Source: Thalassobius sp047123305
GTDB lineage: Bacteria > Pseudomonadota > Alphaproteobacteria > Rhodobacterales > Rhodobacteraceae
Reading direction: 5' to 3'
NCBI RefSeq assembly: GCF_047123305.1
Contig: NZ_CP138918.1
Span: forward strand, 3,348,001 to 3,412,000
Length of the DNA stretch: 64,000 nucleotides
Position 1 is the first letter of the stretch. Each line of letters opens with the position of its first letter. Below are positions 51,758-60,411 of this stretch, piece by piece. Under the pieces are notes generated by a model. The model had not been told where the DNA came from and searched no databases. It saw nothing but the letters and a program-made list of their open reading frames with translations. The translations under genes were made by a program, and so were the position numbers.

Positions 51758-52711
51758 TTAGGCCTGTCCCAACTTCTCCATCCGCGCCTGACGCAGGCGG
51801 GCGAAGTCGTCCCCCGCATGGTAGGACGAGCGGGTCAGTGGCGTCGCCGAGACCATATGGAACCCTTTGCCATAAGCGGCGGTTTCATAGGCCTTAAACT
51901 CATCGGGATGCACAAAACGATCCACCGCATGGTGTTTCGGTGTGGGCTGCAGATACTGACCGATGGTCAGGAAATCGATGTCAGCCGCGCGCATGTCGTC
52001 CATGACCTGCAACACGGACTGCTTGTCCTCGCCCAAGCCCACCATAATACCGGATTTGGTGAACATGGTCGGATCCATCTCTTTCACCCGCTGCAACAAA
52101 CGCAGCGAATGGAAGTAGCGGGCACCGGCGCGTACTTCGGGATAGAGGCCCGGCACGGTTTCAAGATTGTGGTTGAACACGTCAGGACGGGCCTCAACCA
52201 CAACTTCCAGCACCTTGGGATCACAGCGCAGGAAATCCGGCGTCAGAATCTCGATTGTGGTGCCGGGGCTGCGGTGCCGGATGGCGCGAATGGTCTGGGC
52301 AAAATGCTCTGCCCCGCCGTCTTCGATATCGTCCCGGTCCACCGAGGTCACCACCACATGGTTCAGCCCTAGTTTCGCAACAGCATCCGCAACGCGGCCC
52401 GGTTCAAACACATCCAGCGCTTCCGGCGGCTTGCCGGTGGCGATGTTGCAGAAAGAACAGGCGCGGGTGCAGACCTCACCCATAATCATCATGGTGGCGT
52501 GGCCCTGCGACCAGCATTCCCCTGCGTTGGGGCATCCGGCCTCTTCACACACCGTGACCAGCTTATGCTCGCGCATGATCTTGTGGGTCTTCTTATACCC
52601 GTCCGAAACCGGCGCTTTTACGCGGATCCAGTCGGGTTTCTTTGGCTGGGCATTGTCGGGGCGATGTGCCTTTTCGGGATGCCGTTGCTCGGGAATTTTG
52701 AGGTCACGCAC
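51758..52711 (-). CDS. lipA: Lipoyl synthase
   Basis: The 317-residue radical SAM enzyme inserts two sulfurs into octanoyl-protein. Both clusters are visible: the auxiliary cluster cysteines C55, C60, C66 in VCEEAGCPNAGEC and the radical SAM cysteines C81, C85, C88 in CTRACSFCNIATG. The C-terminal conserved serine region is SSYHAGDDFARLR. It serves the 2-oxoacid dehydrogenases and glycine cleavage. The M20 gene is downstream. Confidence 0.98.
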   Translation of the reverse strand: MRDLKIPEQRHPEKAHRPDNAQPKKPDWIRVKAPVSDGYKKTHKIMREHKLVTVCEEAGCPNAGECWSQGHATMMIMGEVCTRACSFCNIATGKPPEALDVFEPGRVADAVAKLGLNHVVVTSVDRDDIEDGGAEHFAQTIRAIRHRSPGTTIEILTPDFLRCDPKVLEVVVEARPDVFNHNLETVPGLYPEVRAGARYFHSLRLLQRVKEMDPTMFTKSGIMVGLGEDKQSVLQVMDDMRAADIDFLTIGQYLQPTPKHHAVDRFVHPDEFKAYETAAYGKGFHMVSATPLTRSSYHAGDDFARLRQARMEKLGQA

Positions 52712-52983
52712 GAGTTTGATCCTGATTTCAACCTGATGGTCTGTTTGGAACTACTATAACCGTCCCCGGAGGGAAGTGCCATCGCTGCATAGGAGATATG
52801 CAACGCGCACATAGTTTCATGCTGCAACGCAACAGATACGACGGGTTGCGACGCCAAGCGCCTCACTTTGCGTCAATTTCCATCACATCGGGCAATTCTG
52901 CACCGCAGCGGCATTCCACTCTGGAAGCCAGTTTGGAATCGTTATAAACAGCGCCGGAACCAGATTTACCAAAGGACGAATCC

Positions 52984-53535
52984 ATGCAAACCGGCCAGAA
53001 ACTGCCCAACGTCACCTTCCGCACCCGTGTTCGCGACGAGTCGATCGAAGGTCCGAACCCCTTCCGCTGGCAGAACATGTCTTCGGACGACTATTTTGCT
53101 GGCAAACGTGTGATCCTGTTCTCGCTGCCCGGCGCTTTCACCCCGACTTGCTCGACCTACCAGCTGCCCGGTTTTGAAGACAACTTCGCCAAGTTCAACG
53201 AGCTGGGCATCGAAGAAATCTACTGCATGTCGGTGAACGACAGCTTTGTAATGAACAAATGGGCCGAAGCCCAGGGCATCAAAAACGTCAAAGTGATCCC
53301 CGATGGTTCGGGCGAATTCACCCGCAAGACCGGCATGCTGGTGGCCAAGGACAACCTCGGCTTCGGCATGCGCTCCTGGCGCTATGCTGCCATCATCAAC
53401 AACGGTGTTGTGGAAGCCTGGTTCGAAGAGCCCGGCCTCAGCGACAACCACGGCGAAGACCCCTACGGCGAAAGCTCGCCCGAGAACCTGCTGAAGTACC
53501 TGGAAACCGCAGGTGCCGAGGTTGCGGCGGAGTAA
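52984..53535 (+). CDS. Peroxiredoxin (Prx5/AhpE-like, glutaredoxin-dependent type)
   Basis: The 183-residue protein is a Prx5-type peroxiredoxin with the peroxidatic motif PGAFTPTCSTYQ (Cys56), a middle segment VNDSFVMNKWAEAQG and the catalytic arginine region GFGMRSWRYA. It reduces hydroperoxides in the cytoplasm, recycled by glutathione/glutaredoxin or thioredoxin. There is no fused glutaredoxin. It diverges from lipA and ends in an intrinsic terminator. Confidence 0.93.
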   Translation: MQTGQKLPNVTFRTRVRDESIEGPNPFRWQNMSSDDYFAGKRVILFSLPGAFTPTCSTYQLPGFEDNFAKFNELGIEEIYCMSVNDSFVMNKWAEAQGIKNVKVIPDGSGEFTRKTGMLVAKDNLGFGMRSWRYAAIINNGVVEAWFEEPGLSDNHGEDPYGESSPENLLKYLETAGAEVAAE

Positions 53536-53560
53536 GTCGCCCCTTCATTGAGAATTTTGG

Positions 53561-53593
53561 AAACCCCGTGGCCCAGCCGCGGGTTTTCGTTTG
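53561..53593 (+). terminator. Intrinsic terminator of the peroxiredoxin gene
   Basis: AAACCC, a bulged C, GTGGC pairs with GCCGCGGGTTT around a 3-base loop, followed by TTTCGTTTG. Confidence 0.75.
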
Positions 53594-53609
53594 TGGGGCG
53601 GTTGGATTT

Positions 53610-53630
53610 GGATATTTGCACCAAGAAGAA
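53610..53630 (+). repeat. Repeated intergenic half-element
   Basis: GGATATTTGCACCAAGAAGA (plus A) is the third plus-strand copy of the element seen at 15931 and 21955, again shortly behind a terminator. Confidence 0.65.
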
Positions 53631-53715
53631 GGTCCAGTTGCGCCCCTGCGGCGCCCTTGCGCTGGATCATGGCAAGGTGTGCTGCGGGGTGGCAAAGTTG
53701 AGGCTGGAGGGCCCC

Positions 53716-54405
53716 ATGCAGCTGTCGCTACACACATCCCTGAAACAGATCATTTATGGCGGCAATGACGGCATTGTCACCACTTTTGCCATTGTGGCCG
53801 GTTTTGCCGGTGCGCAGGTCGATGGCATGGCCGAGATCGGCGCTGCGGCGGTGGTGTTGTTTGGTCTGGCAAACCTGATGGCAGACGCATTGTCGATGGG
53901 GATGGGAGAGTTTCTATCGGCCCGCTCGCAGCATCAACTCTACTGGCGCGATCTGCGCGAAGCGGAAGATGGCGTGCACGATAACCCGGCTGCGGCAACC
54001 CGCAGCTTGGCGCGGAGATTTGAGCAACAGGGATTGGATCCTGAGGCCGCACGGACAGCCGCAACGGCGTTCAGCCACCATCCGCCACTGGTGGCGCGCC
54101 ATCTGCTAGAGGCGCGGGGCGCATCGATGCCGGATCAGGAGCACCCGGCCCTGAACGGGGCGGTCACCTTTCTGGCCTTTGTCATTTTTGGTCTGCTACC
54201 GATCCTGCCCTACCTTCTGGCGCTGCCTGCACCGTTGCAATGGCCGCTGGCGATCAGCAACACCGCCTTGGCCCTTTTGCTGTTGGGGATGTTGCGGGTG
54301 AAAGCCACGGCCGAGCCTTTTCGGCGCGCTGTGGGGGAAACGCTTGGGGTTGGTGGGCTCTGTGCTTTTGTGGCCTTTGGCGTTGGCTGGATGGTTGGCG
54401 GCTAG
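53716..54405 (+). CDS. VIT1/CCC1-family transporter
   Basis: The 229-residue membrane protein shows the VIT1/CCC1 pattern: IIYGGNDGIVTTFAIVAGFAGA at the start (first transmembrane segment), DALSMGMGEFLSARS in helix two, a charged loop and three C-terminal helices. Relatives move Fe2+ or Mn2+ across membranes. ATG 53716 is preferred over upstream methionines because the frame above it crosses the terminator and repeat element. Its stop overlaps the convergent DUF6456 gene by four bases. Confidence 0.88.
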   Translation: MQLSLHTSLKQIIYGGNDGIVTTFAIVAGFAGAQVDGMAEIGAAAVVLFGLANLMADALSMGMGEFLSARSQHQLYWRDLREAEDGVHDNPAAATRSLARRFEQQGLDPEAARTAATAFSHHPPLVARHLLEARGASMPDQEHPALNGAVTFLAFVIFGLLPILPYLLALPAPLQWPLAISNTALALLLLGMLRVKATAEPFRRAVGETLGVGGLCAFVAFGVGWMVGG

Positions 54406-55493
54406 TAGATCATGGCCGTGGTTGTGCCGGCCTCTTCGTAATGGCGTTTCAACCGTTGCAATGCGATCCGCAAGACAATCTTGCCCGAGCGTGCTGACCA
54501 GCCCATGCGTTTTTCCGCGGTCTCCAGCCCTTCCAGATAACAACAGCAGCGCAGGCAGACATCGGCCAGACCGGGGCCAAGATCCTGCAGGGCCGCCGCC
54601 ATCCGCTGTTGCGCTGCACTGGAGCCCAGCACCGGCGCTTGCAACAAGGATTGCAGGTCAAAATGTACAACACTGTCTGGCCCGGCCTGCCCGGCGATCC
54701 GCGCCAATTCAAAATCTTCTCGCAGCCTCTCGCCTGCGCGCACCAGATCCGGATGCAGGAACAGATGCCCCGATTTGTCCCGCCGTCTGGCCAGCAGCGC
54801 CAAGGGGGTTTCGCCCACGGGCGGGCGTTTCTGCGCGCTTTCGGCGTAGCTGAAGCCGGCAGCGGCTTCTGCAAAGCCTGTGACGCTGCCGTCGCCTGTG
54901 GGCCGCAGAACAGCGCGGCCACTGTCGCTGATCTGATAGCGCGAGATGCGTCCGGGCCGGTCACAGCCAATCCAGCCCTGCAGGGCCAGGGCTTCGGCAA
55001 GCGCGCGGTCCACCACCGCCTGACGTTTTGCGCCCCCCCCGGTTTCGACCACAACAACGGCCTTTTCCATATCCACCGCCACGGCCAGAACCGCGCCTTC
55101 GGCCTCAAGATCCCGCAGCACAGGCAGCGCTCGTGTTTCCAAACTGTTGTCGGCAGGCTCCGAGCGAACAAAGGCGGACTGGGTCATGGTTGGGCGCTCC
55201 TTCTGTGTCTGGCACAAGGTCCCGTCCGCGGACAGCGCATGTCGCCCCAGCCGTCGCAGAGCCAGATCCACAAGCTGATCATCGCGCCGCCTCTCCAGTT
55301 TGCGGATCCGCCGCATCACCATGGAGGCATGGCAGCCCATCTGCTGCGCCAGATGCCGCATCGAGACCCCGTGTTCGATATGGGCCAGATAGAGCTGTGC
55401 ATCCTGTGGCACCCAGCCGGGCATTGGCGCGGGCGGCGACGCTGTCTGGGTTGCTGTGGCCTGCGCTGCTGTCACCGATTCATCCTGTGTCAC
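54402..55493 (-). CDS. DUF6456 helix-turn-helix protein
   Basis: The 363-residue protein has a helix-turn-helix in the N-terminal third (YLAHIEHGVSMRHLAQQMGC, HASMVMRRIRKLERRRDDQL) and a C-terminal DUF6456-type domain (RRRDKSGHLFLHPDLVRAGE; RCCCYLEGLETAEKRMGW). It looks like a DNA-binding regulator found mainly in Rhodobacterales and relatives; its target is not known. It diverges from a DUF6477 gene and a CtrA-like box lies in the shared gap. Its C-terminal stop overlaps the VIT1 gene by 4 bp. Confidence 0.8.
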   Translation of the reverse strand: MTQDESVTAAQATATQTASPPAPMPGWVPQDAQLYLAHIEHGVSMRHLAQQMGCHASMVMRRIRKLERRRDDQLVDLALRRLGRHALSADGTLCQTQKERPTMTQSAFVRSEPADNSLETRALPVLRDLEAEGAVLAVAVDMEKAVVVVETGGGAKRQAVVDRALAEALALQGWIGCDRPGRISRYQISDSGRAVLRPTGDGSVTGFAEAAAGFSYAESAQKRPPVGETPLALLARRRDKSGHLFLHPDLVRAGERLREDFELARIAGQAGPDSVVHFDLQSLLQAPVLGSSAAQQRMAAALQDLGPGLADVCLRCCCYLEGLETAEKRMGWSARSGKIVLRIALQRLKRHYEEAGTTTAMIY

Positions 55494-55570
55494 TGTTCTT
55501 TACACGTCAGGGCGTCCTCCCTGGCTCCACGACCACCCCCGAAAGCATCCACAACCTAGGAGGGACTTCG

Positions 55571-55585
55571 TTAAGCATGGGTTAA
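55571..55585. promoter_or_regulatory. CtrA-like binding box (TTAA-N7-TTAA)
   Basis: TTAA-GCATGGG-TTAA matches the full bipartite CtrA consensus with exact 7-bp spacing and a C after the second half. It is 78 bp before the DUF6456 start and about 170 bp before the DUF6477 gene. CtrA is a global regulator in alphaproteobacteria; binding here is inferred. Confidence 0.5.
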
Positions 55586-55745
55586 CGATCACCTTGCCCG
55601 TTCATCTTTGTCTCCAAATCGTAAACAGCGATGCAATCCTCCGTACGGTGCATTGCGGCAACGCAACACCCTTCTGAGCTGTGATAGCGAAGGGTCGGTT
55701 CAAGCAGGTCAATCTGCAATCAAAATGCCCAAGAAGGAGAGATAA

Positions 55746-56093
55746 GCGGCTGATATATTGGAGACATTGCAAAATCTGAAACGGCCCGGCCTGTTGCTGA
55801 GGGCAGCGCGTCATGGGCTGGCAGACTATCGACGTGAGGTGCATTTGCGCCGTCTGCTGATCGATGCGCCACAACATCCCTCTGCCTGTCTGGCGCAACT
55901 GTTGCGGCTGGAGGCCCGGCAAGATGATGCCCGCCGCTGTGCCGGTGCAGATTACCGGGTGGCCGAACATGTCCAGACCCTGATCGCGATCATGGCGGAG
56001 GCCCGTCACCTGCGGCTGACGCAGCGCCCAGCCGCGGCTGGTGCTCTGGCGCAGACAAAACGGGCGCATGCCTTGCAGCACACGCTCGCTTAG
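55746..56093 (+). CDS. DUF6477 family protein with uncertain start
   Basis: About 110-115 residues, matching the DUF6477 pattern (ILETLQNLKRPGLLLRAARH, LADYRREVHLRRLLI, YRVAEHVQTLIAIMAEARHL). The first normal initiation codon is TTG 55758, but AAGGAG at 55734-55739 is 18 bp away; the conserved N-terminus A-D-I-L extends to about 55746, where the codons are GCG GCT GAT ATA TTG with a stop (TAA) just before. The start is therefore either TTG 55758 or an unusual codon nearer the ribosome site. Function unknown; the partner gene is DUF6456. Confidence 0.65.
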   Translation, partial: AADILETLQNLKRPGLLLRAARHGLADYRREVHLRRLLIDAPQHPSACLAQLLRLEARQDDARRCAGADYRVAEHVQTLIAIMAEARHLRLTQRPAAAGALAQTKRAHALQHTLA

Positions 56094-56113
56094 ACTGAAC
56101 TGGCCAAACCGAT

Positions 56114-57673
56114 TTAGCCGATTTCGTCCGGCATCGAGGCTTTGCGTTCGGTGACAAAGGCCGCCAGCGCTTCGTTGACAGACGGGTCCATCACCGGTTG
56201 CTGGTAATCCGCCAGCAGCTTCTCCACCCGGGCGCCCGCCAACGCCATTGTGTCGCGGCTGCCTTCTTCGGCCCAGGTTTCAAACGGTTTGTAATCCAAC
56301 AGATCCGAACGCCAGAAAGCGGTTTTGAAGTTGGCCTGGGTATGGGCGCAGCCAAGGTAGTGCCCGCCTGGGCCCACTTCGCGGATCGCATCCATCGCCT
56401 GCGCGTTGGCATCGATCGAGACCCCTTCGGCCATCTTGTGCAGGGTGCCCAGCTGGTCGGCGTCCATGACAAACTTCTCGTACGAAGCGGCCAGACCACC
56501 CTCCATCCAGCCACAGGCGTGCAGCATGAAGTTCACACCCGACAGCAGGCCCATGTTCAGGCTGTTGGCGGTTTCATATGCGGCCTGCGCGTCCGGCAGT
56601 TTGGAGCCGTTGAACGAGCCGGCCGAACGATACGGCAGGCCCAGACGTCGGGCCAGCTGGCCGGCGCCATAGGTGATCTGGCTGGCCTCGGGTGTGCCAA
56701 AGGTCGGCGCGCCCGAGTTCATGTCGATCGAAGTCACAAAAGCCCCCATGATCACCGGGGCCCCTTTGCGGATCAGCTGGCTATAGGCGATGCCGGCCAA
56801 GGCTTCGGCCAGAACCTGCGTCAGCGTGCCCGCCACGGAAACCGGCGCCATCGCGCCGCCCACGATGAAGGGTGAAATGATACAGGCCTGATTGTTCTGC
56901 GCATAAACCTCTAGCGCGCCCATCATCACATCGTCGAAGGTCATCGGCGAGTTGATGTTGATGAGTGAGGTCATCACGGTGTTTTCCTGCACGAAATCCT
57001 TGCCGAACAGGATGTTACACATGTCCACACTGTCCTGCGCCCGGCTGGGTTCAGTGACCGACCCCATGAAAGGCTTGTCCGACAGGGTCATATGAGCGTG
57101 CAGCATGTCGAGGTGACGTTTGTTGACCGCCACATCGGTCGGCTCGCAAACGGTGCCGCCGGAATGGTGCAGCCATTTGGACATATAGCCCAGCTTCACG
57201 AAGTTGCGGAAATCCTCCATCGTGGCGTAGCGACGGCCACCTTTCATGTCATGCACAAAGGGCGGGCCGTAGACCGGAGCCAGCACCAGATTTTTGCCAC
57301 CAATCACCACGTTGCGTTCGGGATTGCGCGCGTGCTGGGTAAACTCCGACGGCGCGGTTGCACAGAGCTGTCGCGCCAAACCTTTGGGGATGCGGACCCG
57401 TTCGCCCTGCACATCTGCGCCCGCCTCGCGCCAGCGGTCCAGTGCGGCGGGGTTGTTGACGAAGTTGACGCCAACCTCTTCCAGAATGATCTCGGCGTTG
57501 GTCTCGATGATCTCCAGAGCTTCTTCGGTCAGGATCTCAAAATTGGGAATATTACGCTCGATGTATTTGGCGGTCTCAAAAGACACGGCCGACCGTTCGG
57601 CCCGGCGCGCGGCCCCACCGCCACCACGGCCACGACGGCCCCGTTTTGCTTCGGCTGCTCCGGTTTCAGACAT
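56114..57673 (-). CDS. Trimethylamine methyltransferase (MttB) family protein, non-pyrrolysine
   Basis: The 519-residue protein begins MSETGAAEAKRGRRGRGGGG, a basic low-complexity lead, and continues with an MttB TIM barrel (FEILTEEALEIIETNAEIIL; NPERNVVIGGKNLVLAPVYG; GSVTEPSRAQDSVDMCNILF). The frame is open throughout with no internal TAG, so there is no pyrrolysine codon; such MttB homologues (for example MtgB) demethylate glycine betaine or related quaternary amines onto a corrinoid protein. No corrinoid protein gene is close. ATG 57673 follows AGGAGG; the frame continues upstream without meaning. Confidence 0.88.
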   Translation of the reverse strand: MSETGAAEAKRGRRGRGGGGAARRAERSAVSFETAKYIERNIPNFEILTEEALEIIETNAEIILEEVGVNFVNNPAALDRWREAGADVQGERVRIPKGLARQLCATAPSEFTQHARNPERNVVIGGKNLVLAPVYGPPFVHDMKGGRRYATMEDFRNFVKLGYMSKWLHHSGGTVCEPTDVAVNKRHLDMLHAHMTLSDKPFMGSVTEPSRAQDSVDMCNILFGKDFVQENTVMTSLININSPMTFDDVMMGALEVYAQNNQACIISPFIVGGAMAPVSVAGTLTQVLAEALAGIAYSQLIRKGAPVIMGAFVTSIDMNSGAPTFGTPEASQITYGAGQLARRLGLPYRSAGSFNGSKLPDAQAAYETANSLNMGLLSGVNFMLHACGWMEGGLAASYEKFVMDADQLGTLHKMAEGVSIDANAQAMDAIREVGPGGHYLGCAHTQANFKTAFWRSDLLDYKPFETWAEEGSRDTMALAGARVEKLLADYQQPVMDPSVNEALAAFVTERKASMPDEIG

Positions 57674-57843
57674 GTTCAATCCTCCTGTCGCGGCAATGGA
57701 CGCGCTGTTTGTCTGATATTTACCCCAGCGCCAAGGGTCACCGCGTGGGTTTTGCGGCCTTTGAGGGGCAATTGCGACATTTGGTGTCGCGGCAGGCAGG
57801 CTGTGGCGGCTTTCAGGAGGCCGCACCAAACTGGCCCGCAAAG

Positions 57844-57877
57844 TTGGACAGAGAAATTGGACAGCAATATTGGACAG
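57844..57877. repeat. Three TTGGACAG direct repeats with 13-bp period
   Basis: TTGGACAG occurs at 57844, 57857 and 57870, separated by AGAAA and CAATA. The array lies in the 255-bp divergent region between the MttB-like gene and the DUF2270 gene and 52 bp before the latter. It looks like a multimer binding site. Confidence 0.65.
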
Positions 57878-57928
57878 TGGCCCCACCCCATGCAATGCTG
57901 GGCAACACAGAGAAGGCGGAGGTGTTTG

Positions 57929-58663
57929 ATGGCACAGGAAATTCCGAAATCTCCCGAGGCCGATCCGGCGGTTCTGTCGCCAACCTCCCCTGACGGCGCA
58001 GAGCGCAAATCCCTGACGCCCTGCGAAATCACCGCCGTGGCGCATCTCTACCGGGCCGAGGTTTACCGTTCGACAATCTGGCGCACCCGTCTGGACACCA
58101 CCACAAACTGGGCCGTTGTGACCCTTGGTGTGGCGCTTTCGATCACCTTTTCCTCGCCCGAAGCCTCGCCGCTGCCGCTGGTTTTGGTTGGAGTGTTGAT
58201 CATCCTGTTTCTGGCGCTGGCGGCCCGTCGCTACCGCTATTTCAACGTCTGGCGCGCCCGCGCCCGCTGGCTGGAAACCCATTTCTACGCACCGATGCTG
58301 GATGAAGGTGACTTGCATCTGGAAGAGAACTGGCAGAAAACCCTGGCCAAAGACTACATCACACCCGCCTATCACATCCCCTTCATCACTGCGGTCGGGC
58401 GCCGGATCCGGCACAATTATCTGTGGATCCTGCTGATCCAGAGCCTCGCCTACGCTGGCAAGGTGATGGTGCATCCCTTCCCGATCACCCGGTGGGAACA
58501 GGCCACCAAACGCACCGACATCGGCCCCATTCCGGGCGAGCTGGTGATGCTGATGGGGGTGCTTTATGTGCTGTCCTGGGTGGCGATTTCTTTCTGGTCT
58601 TATCAAGATGACATCAACCGCGGCGAGCGGCGCGGCTCGCCCAAGTCGGATTCCATGGGGTGA
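57929..58663 (+). CDS. DUF2270 membrane protein
   Basis: The 244-residue protein starts at ATG 57929 after a GGAGG ribosome site. It contains LTPCEITAVAHLYRAEVYRS followed by TNWAVVTLGVALSITFSSPE, the diagnostic start of DUF2270, two transmembrane helices near 65-100, and two further hydrophobic segments toward the C-terminus (ITAVGRRIRHNYLWILLIQS; LVMLMGVLYVLSWVAISFW). The function is not known. The upstream frame is open but belongs to the intergenic region and the MttB gene. Confidence 0.85.
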   Translation: MAQEIPKSPEADPAVLSPTSPDGAERKSLTPCEITAVAHLYRAEVYRSTIWRTRLDTTTNWAVVTLGVALSITFSSPEASPLPLVLVGVLIILFLALAARRYRYFNVWRARARWLETHFYAPMLDEGDLHLEENWQKTLAKDYITPAYHIPFITAVGRRIRHNYLWILLIQSLAYAGKVMVHPFPITRWEQATKRTDIGPIPGELVMLMGVLYVLSWVAISFWSYQDDINRGERRGSPKSDSMG

Positions 58664-58713
58664 AACGCAGATCCCCTCTTGCCACTTTGGATTTGCTTGC
58701 CTACTAGGCGACC

Positions 58714-60273
58714 ATGACCCAGACATCTCATGACCGCCTTCTCATCATCGACTTCGGCAGCCAGGTCACGCAGCTGATTGCACGGCGCCTGCGCGAGTTG
58801 AACGTCTATTGCGAAATCCACCCCTACCAGAATGTCACCATTGACTTTGTGCGCGACATGGCGCCGAAGGCTGTGATCTTCTCGGGCGGGCCCGACAGCG
58901 TCACCCGCGAGGGCAGCCCACGTGCGCCTGAAGGGATCTTTGACCTTGGCGTGCCAATCCTTGGCATCTGCTATGGCCAGCAGGTGATGATGCACCAGCT
59001 GGGCGGCAAGGTCGAAAGTGGCCACGGTACCGCCGAATTTGGCCGCGCCTTTGTCACCCCTGCGGGCAAGCTGGACATCCTGGACGGCTGGTTTGCGGAC
59101 GGCGACGAACAGGTCTGGATGAGCCACGGCGATCACGTCAGCGAAATTGCTCCGGGGTTTGAGGTCTACGGCACCTCCCCCAACGCACCTTACGCCATCA
59201 CCGCCGACACCAGCCGCCATTTCTACGCGGTTCAGTTCCACCCCGAGGTGCACCACACCCCGAAAGGCGCGAAACTGTACGAGAACTTCGTAAAACTGGC
59301 GGGTTTCGCAGGCGACTGGACGATGGGCGCCTACCGCGAAGAGATGATTGCCAAGATCCGTGAACAGGTGGGTGACAAACAGGTCATCTGCGGCCTGTCG
59401 GGCGGCGTTGACAGCTCGGTCACCGCGATCCTGCTGCATGAGGCGATTGGTGATCAGCTGACCTGTGTGTTTGTTGACCACGGTCTGCTGCGCAAGAATG
59501 AGGCCGCCGAAGTGGTGGCCATGTTCCGCGACAACTACAACATCAACCTGATTGCCGCCGATGAGAGCGATCTGTTCCTTGGCGAGCTGGAAGGTGTTAG
59601 CGACCCTGAGGTCAAACGCAAAACCATCGGCAAGCTGTTTATCGATGTGTTCCAGAAATACGCCGACACCATCGAAGGGGCTGAATTCCTGGCGCAGGGC
59701 ACCCTGTACCCGGACGTGATTGAATCGGTTTCCTTCTCGGGCGGGCCTTCGGTCACCATCAAATCGCACCACAACGTGGGTGGCCTGCCAGAAAAGATGG
59801 GCCTGAAACTGGTGGAGCCGCTGCGCGAGCTGTTCAAGGATGAGGTCCGCGCATTGGGCCGTGAACTGGGTCTGCCGGCGAGTTTCATTGGCCGCCACCC
59901 CTTCCCCGGACCGGGTCTGGCAATCCGTTGCCCAGGTGAGATCACCCGCGAAAAGCTGGCGATCCTGCAAGAGGCTGATGCGGTTTACATCGATCAGATC
60001 CGCAAACACGGGCTCTACGATGAGATCTGGCAAGCCTTTGCAGCCATCCTGCCGATGCGCACCGTTGGTGTGATGGGCGATGGCCGCACCTACGACTATG
60101 CCGTGGGTCTGCGGGCGGTGACCTCGGTGGATGGGATGACGGCGGATTACTATCCGTTCAGCCACGAATTCCTTGGCGAAACCATGACCCGTATCATCAA
60201 TGAGGTGAAGGGCGTGAACCGCGTGTTCTACGACGTCACCTCTAAGCCGCCGGGCACCATCGAATTGGAATAA
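58714..60273 (+). CDS. guaA: GMP synthase (glutamine-hydrolysing)
   Basis: The 519-residue enzyme aminates XMP to GMP. The glutaminase domain has the catalytic Cys86 in GICYGQQ and the His-Glu of the triad in VQFHPEVHHT; the ATP pyrophosphatase motif is GLSGGVDSSVTA, and the C-terminal dimerisation domain ends VFYDVTSKPPGTIELE, the expected end. It follows the DUF2270 gene by 50 bp and is closed by a strong terminator. Confidence 0.98.
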   Translation: MTQTSHDRLLIIDFGSQVTQLIARRLRELNVYCEIHPYQNVTIDFVRDMAPKAVIFSGGPDSVTREGSPRAPEGIFDLGVPILGICYGQQVMMHQLGGKVESGHGTAEFGRAFVTPAGKLDILDGWFADGDEQVWMSHGDHVSEIAPGFEVYGTSPNAPYAITADTSRHFYAVQFHPEVHHTPKGAKLYENFVKLAGFAGDWTMGAYREEMIAKIREQVGDKQVICGLSGGVDSSVTAILLHEAIGDQLTCVFVDHGLLRKNEAAEVVAMFRDNYNINLIAADESDLFLGELEGVSDPEVKRKTIGKLFIDVFQKYADTIEGAEFLAQGTLYPDVIESVSFSGGPSVTIKSHHNVGGLPEKMGLKLVEPLRELFKDEVRALGRELGLPASFIGRHPFPGPGLAIRCPGEITREKLAILQEADAVYIDQIRKHGLYDEIWQAFAAILPMRTVGVMGDGRTYDYAVGLRAVTSVDGMTADYYPFSHEFLGETMTRIINEVKGVNRVFYDVTSKPPGTIELE

Positions 60274-60300
60274 TTTCTCGCTCATTGAGGCGGGTTTCAG

Positions 60301-60334
60301 CGGCGGCTCCCCACGGGGCCGCCGTTTTCTTTTG
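60301..60334 (+). terminator. Intrinsic terminator of guaA
   Basis: CGGCGGCTCC and GGGGCCGCCG pair (10 bp, one G-T) around CCAC, followed by TTTTCTTTTG. Confidence 0.9.
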
Positions 60335-60411
60335 TCTGGACATTGGACGAGCGTCTTTGGGCTTGTGGCGCCGCGCATTTCCGTCAAAGCTCCGGCAAAA
60401 GGGAGAGAGAT

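Noticed and set aside
57674..58726. N-terminal extension of the MttB-like frame to 870 codons
   Set aside because: The extension crosses the DUF2270 gene in antisense; a good ribosome site precedes ATG 57673.
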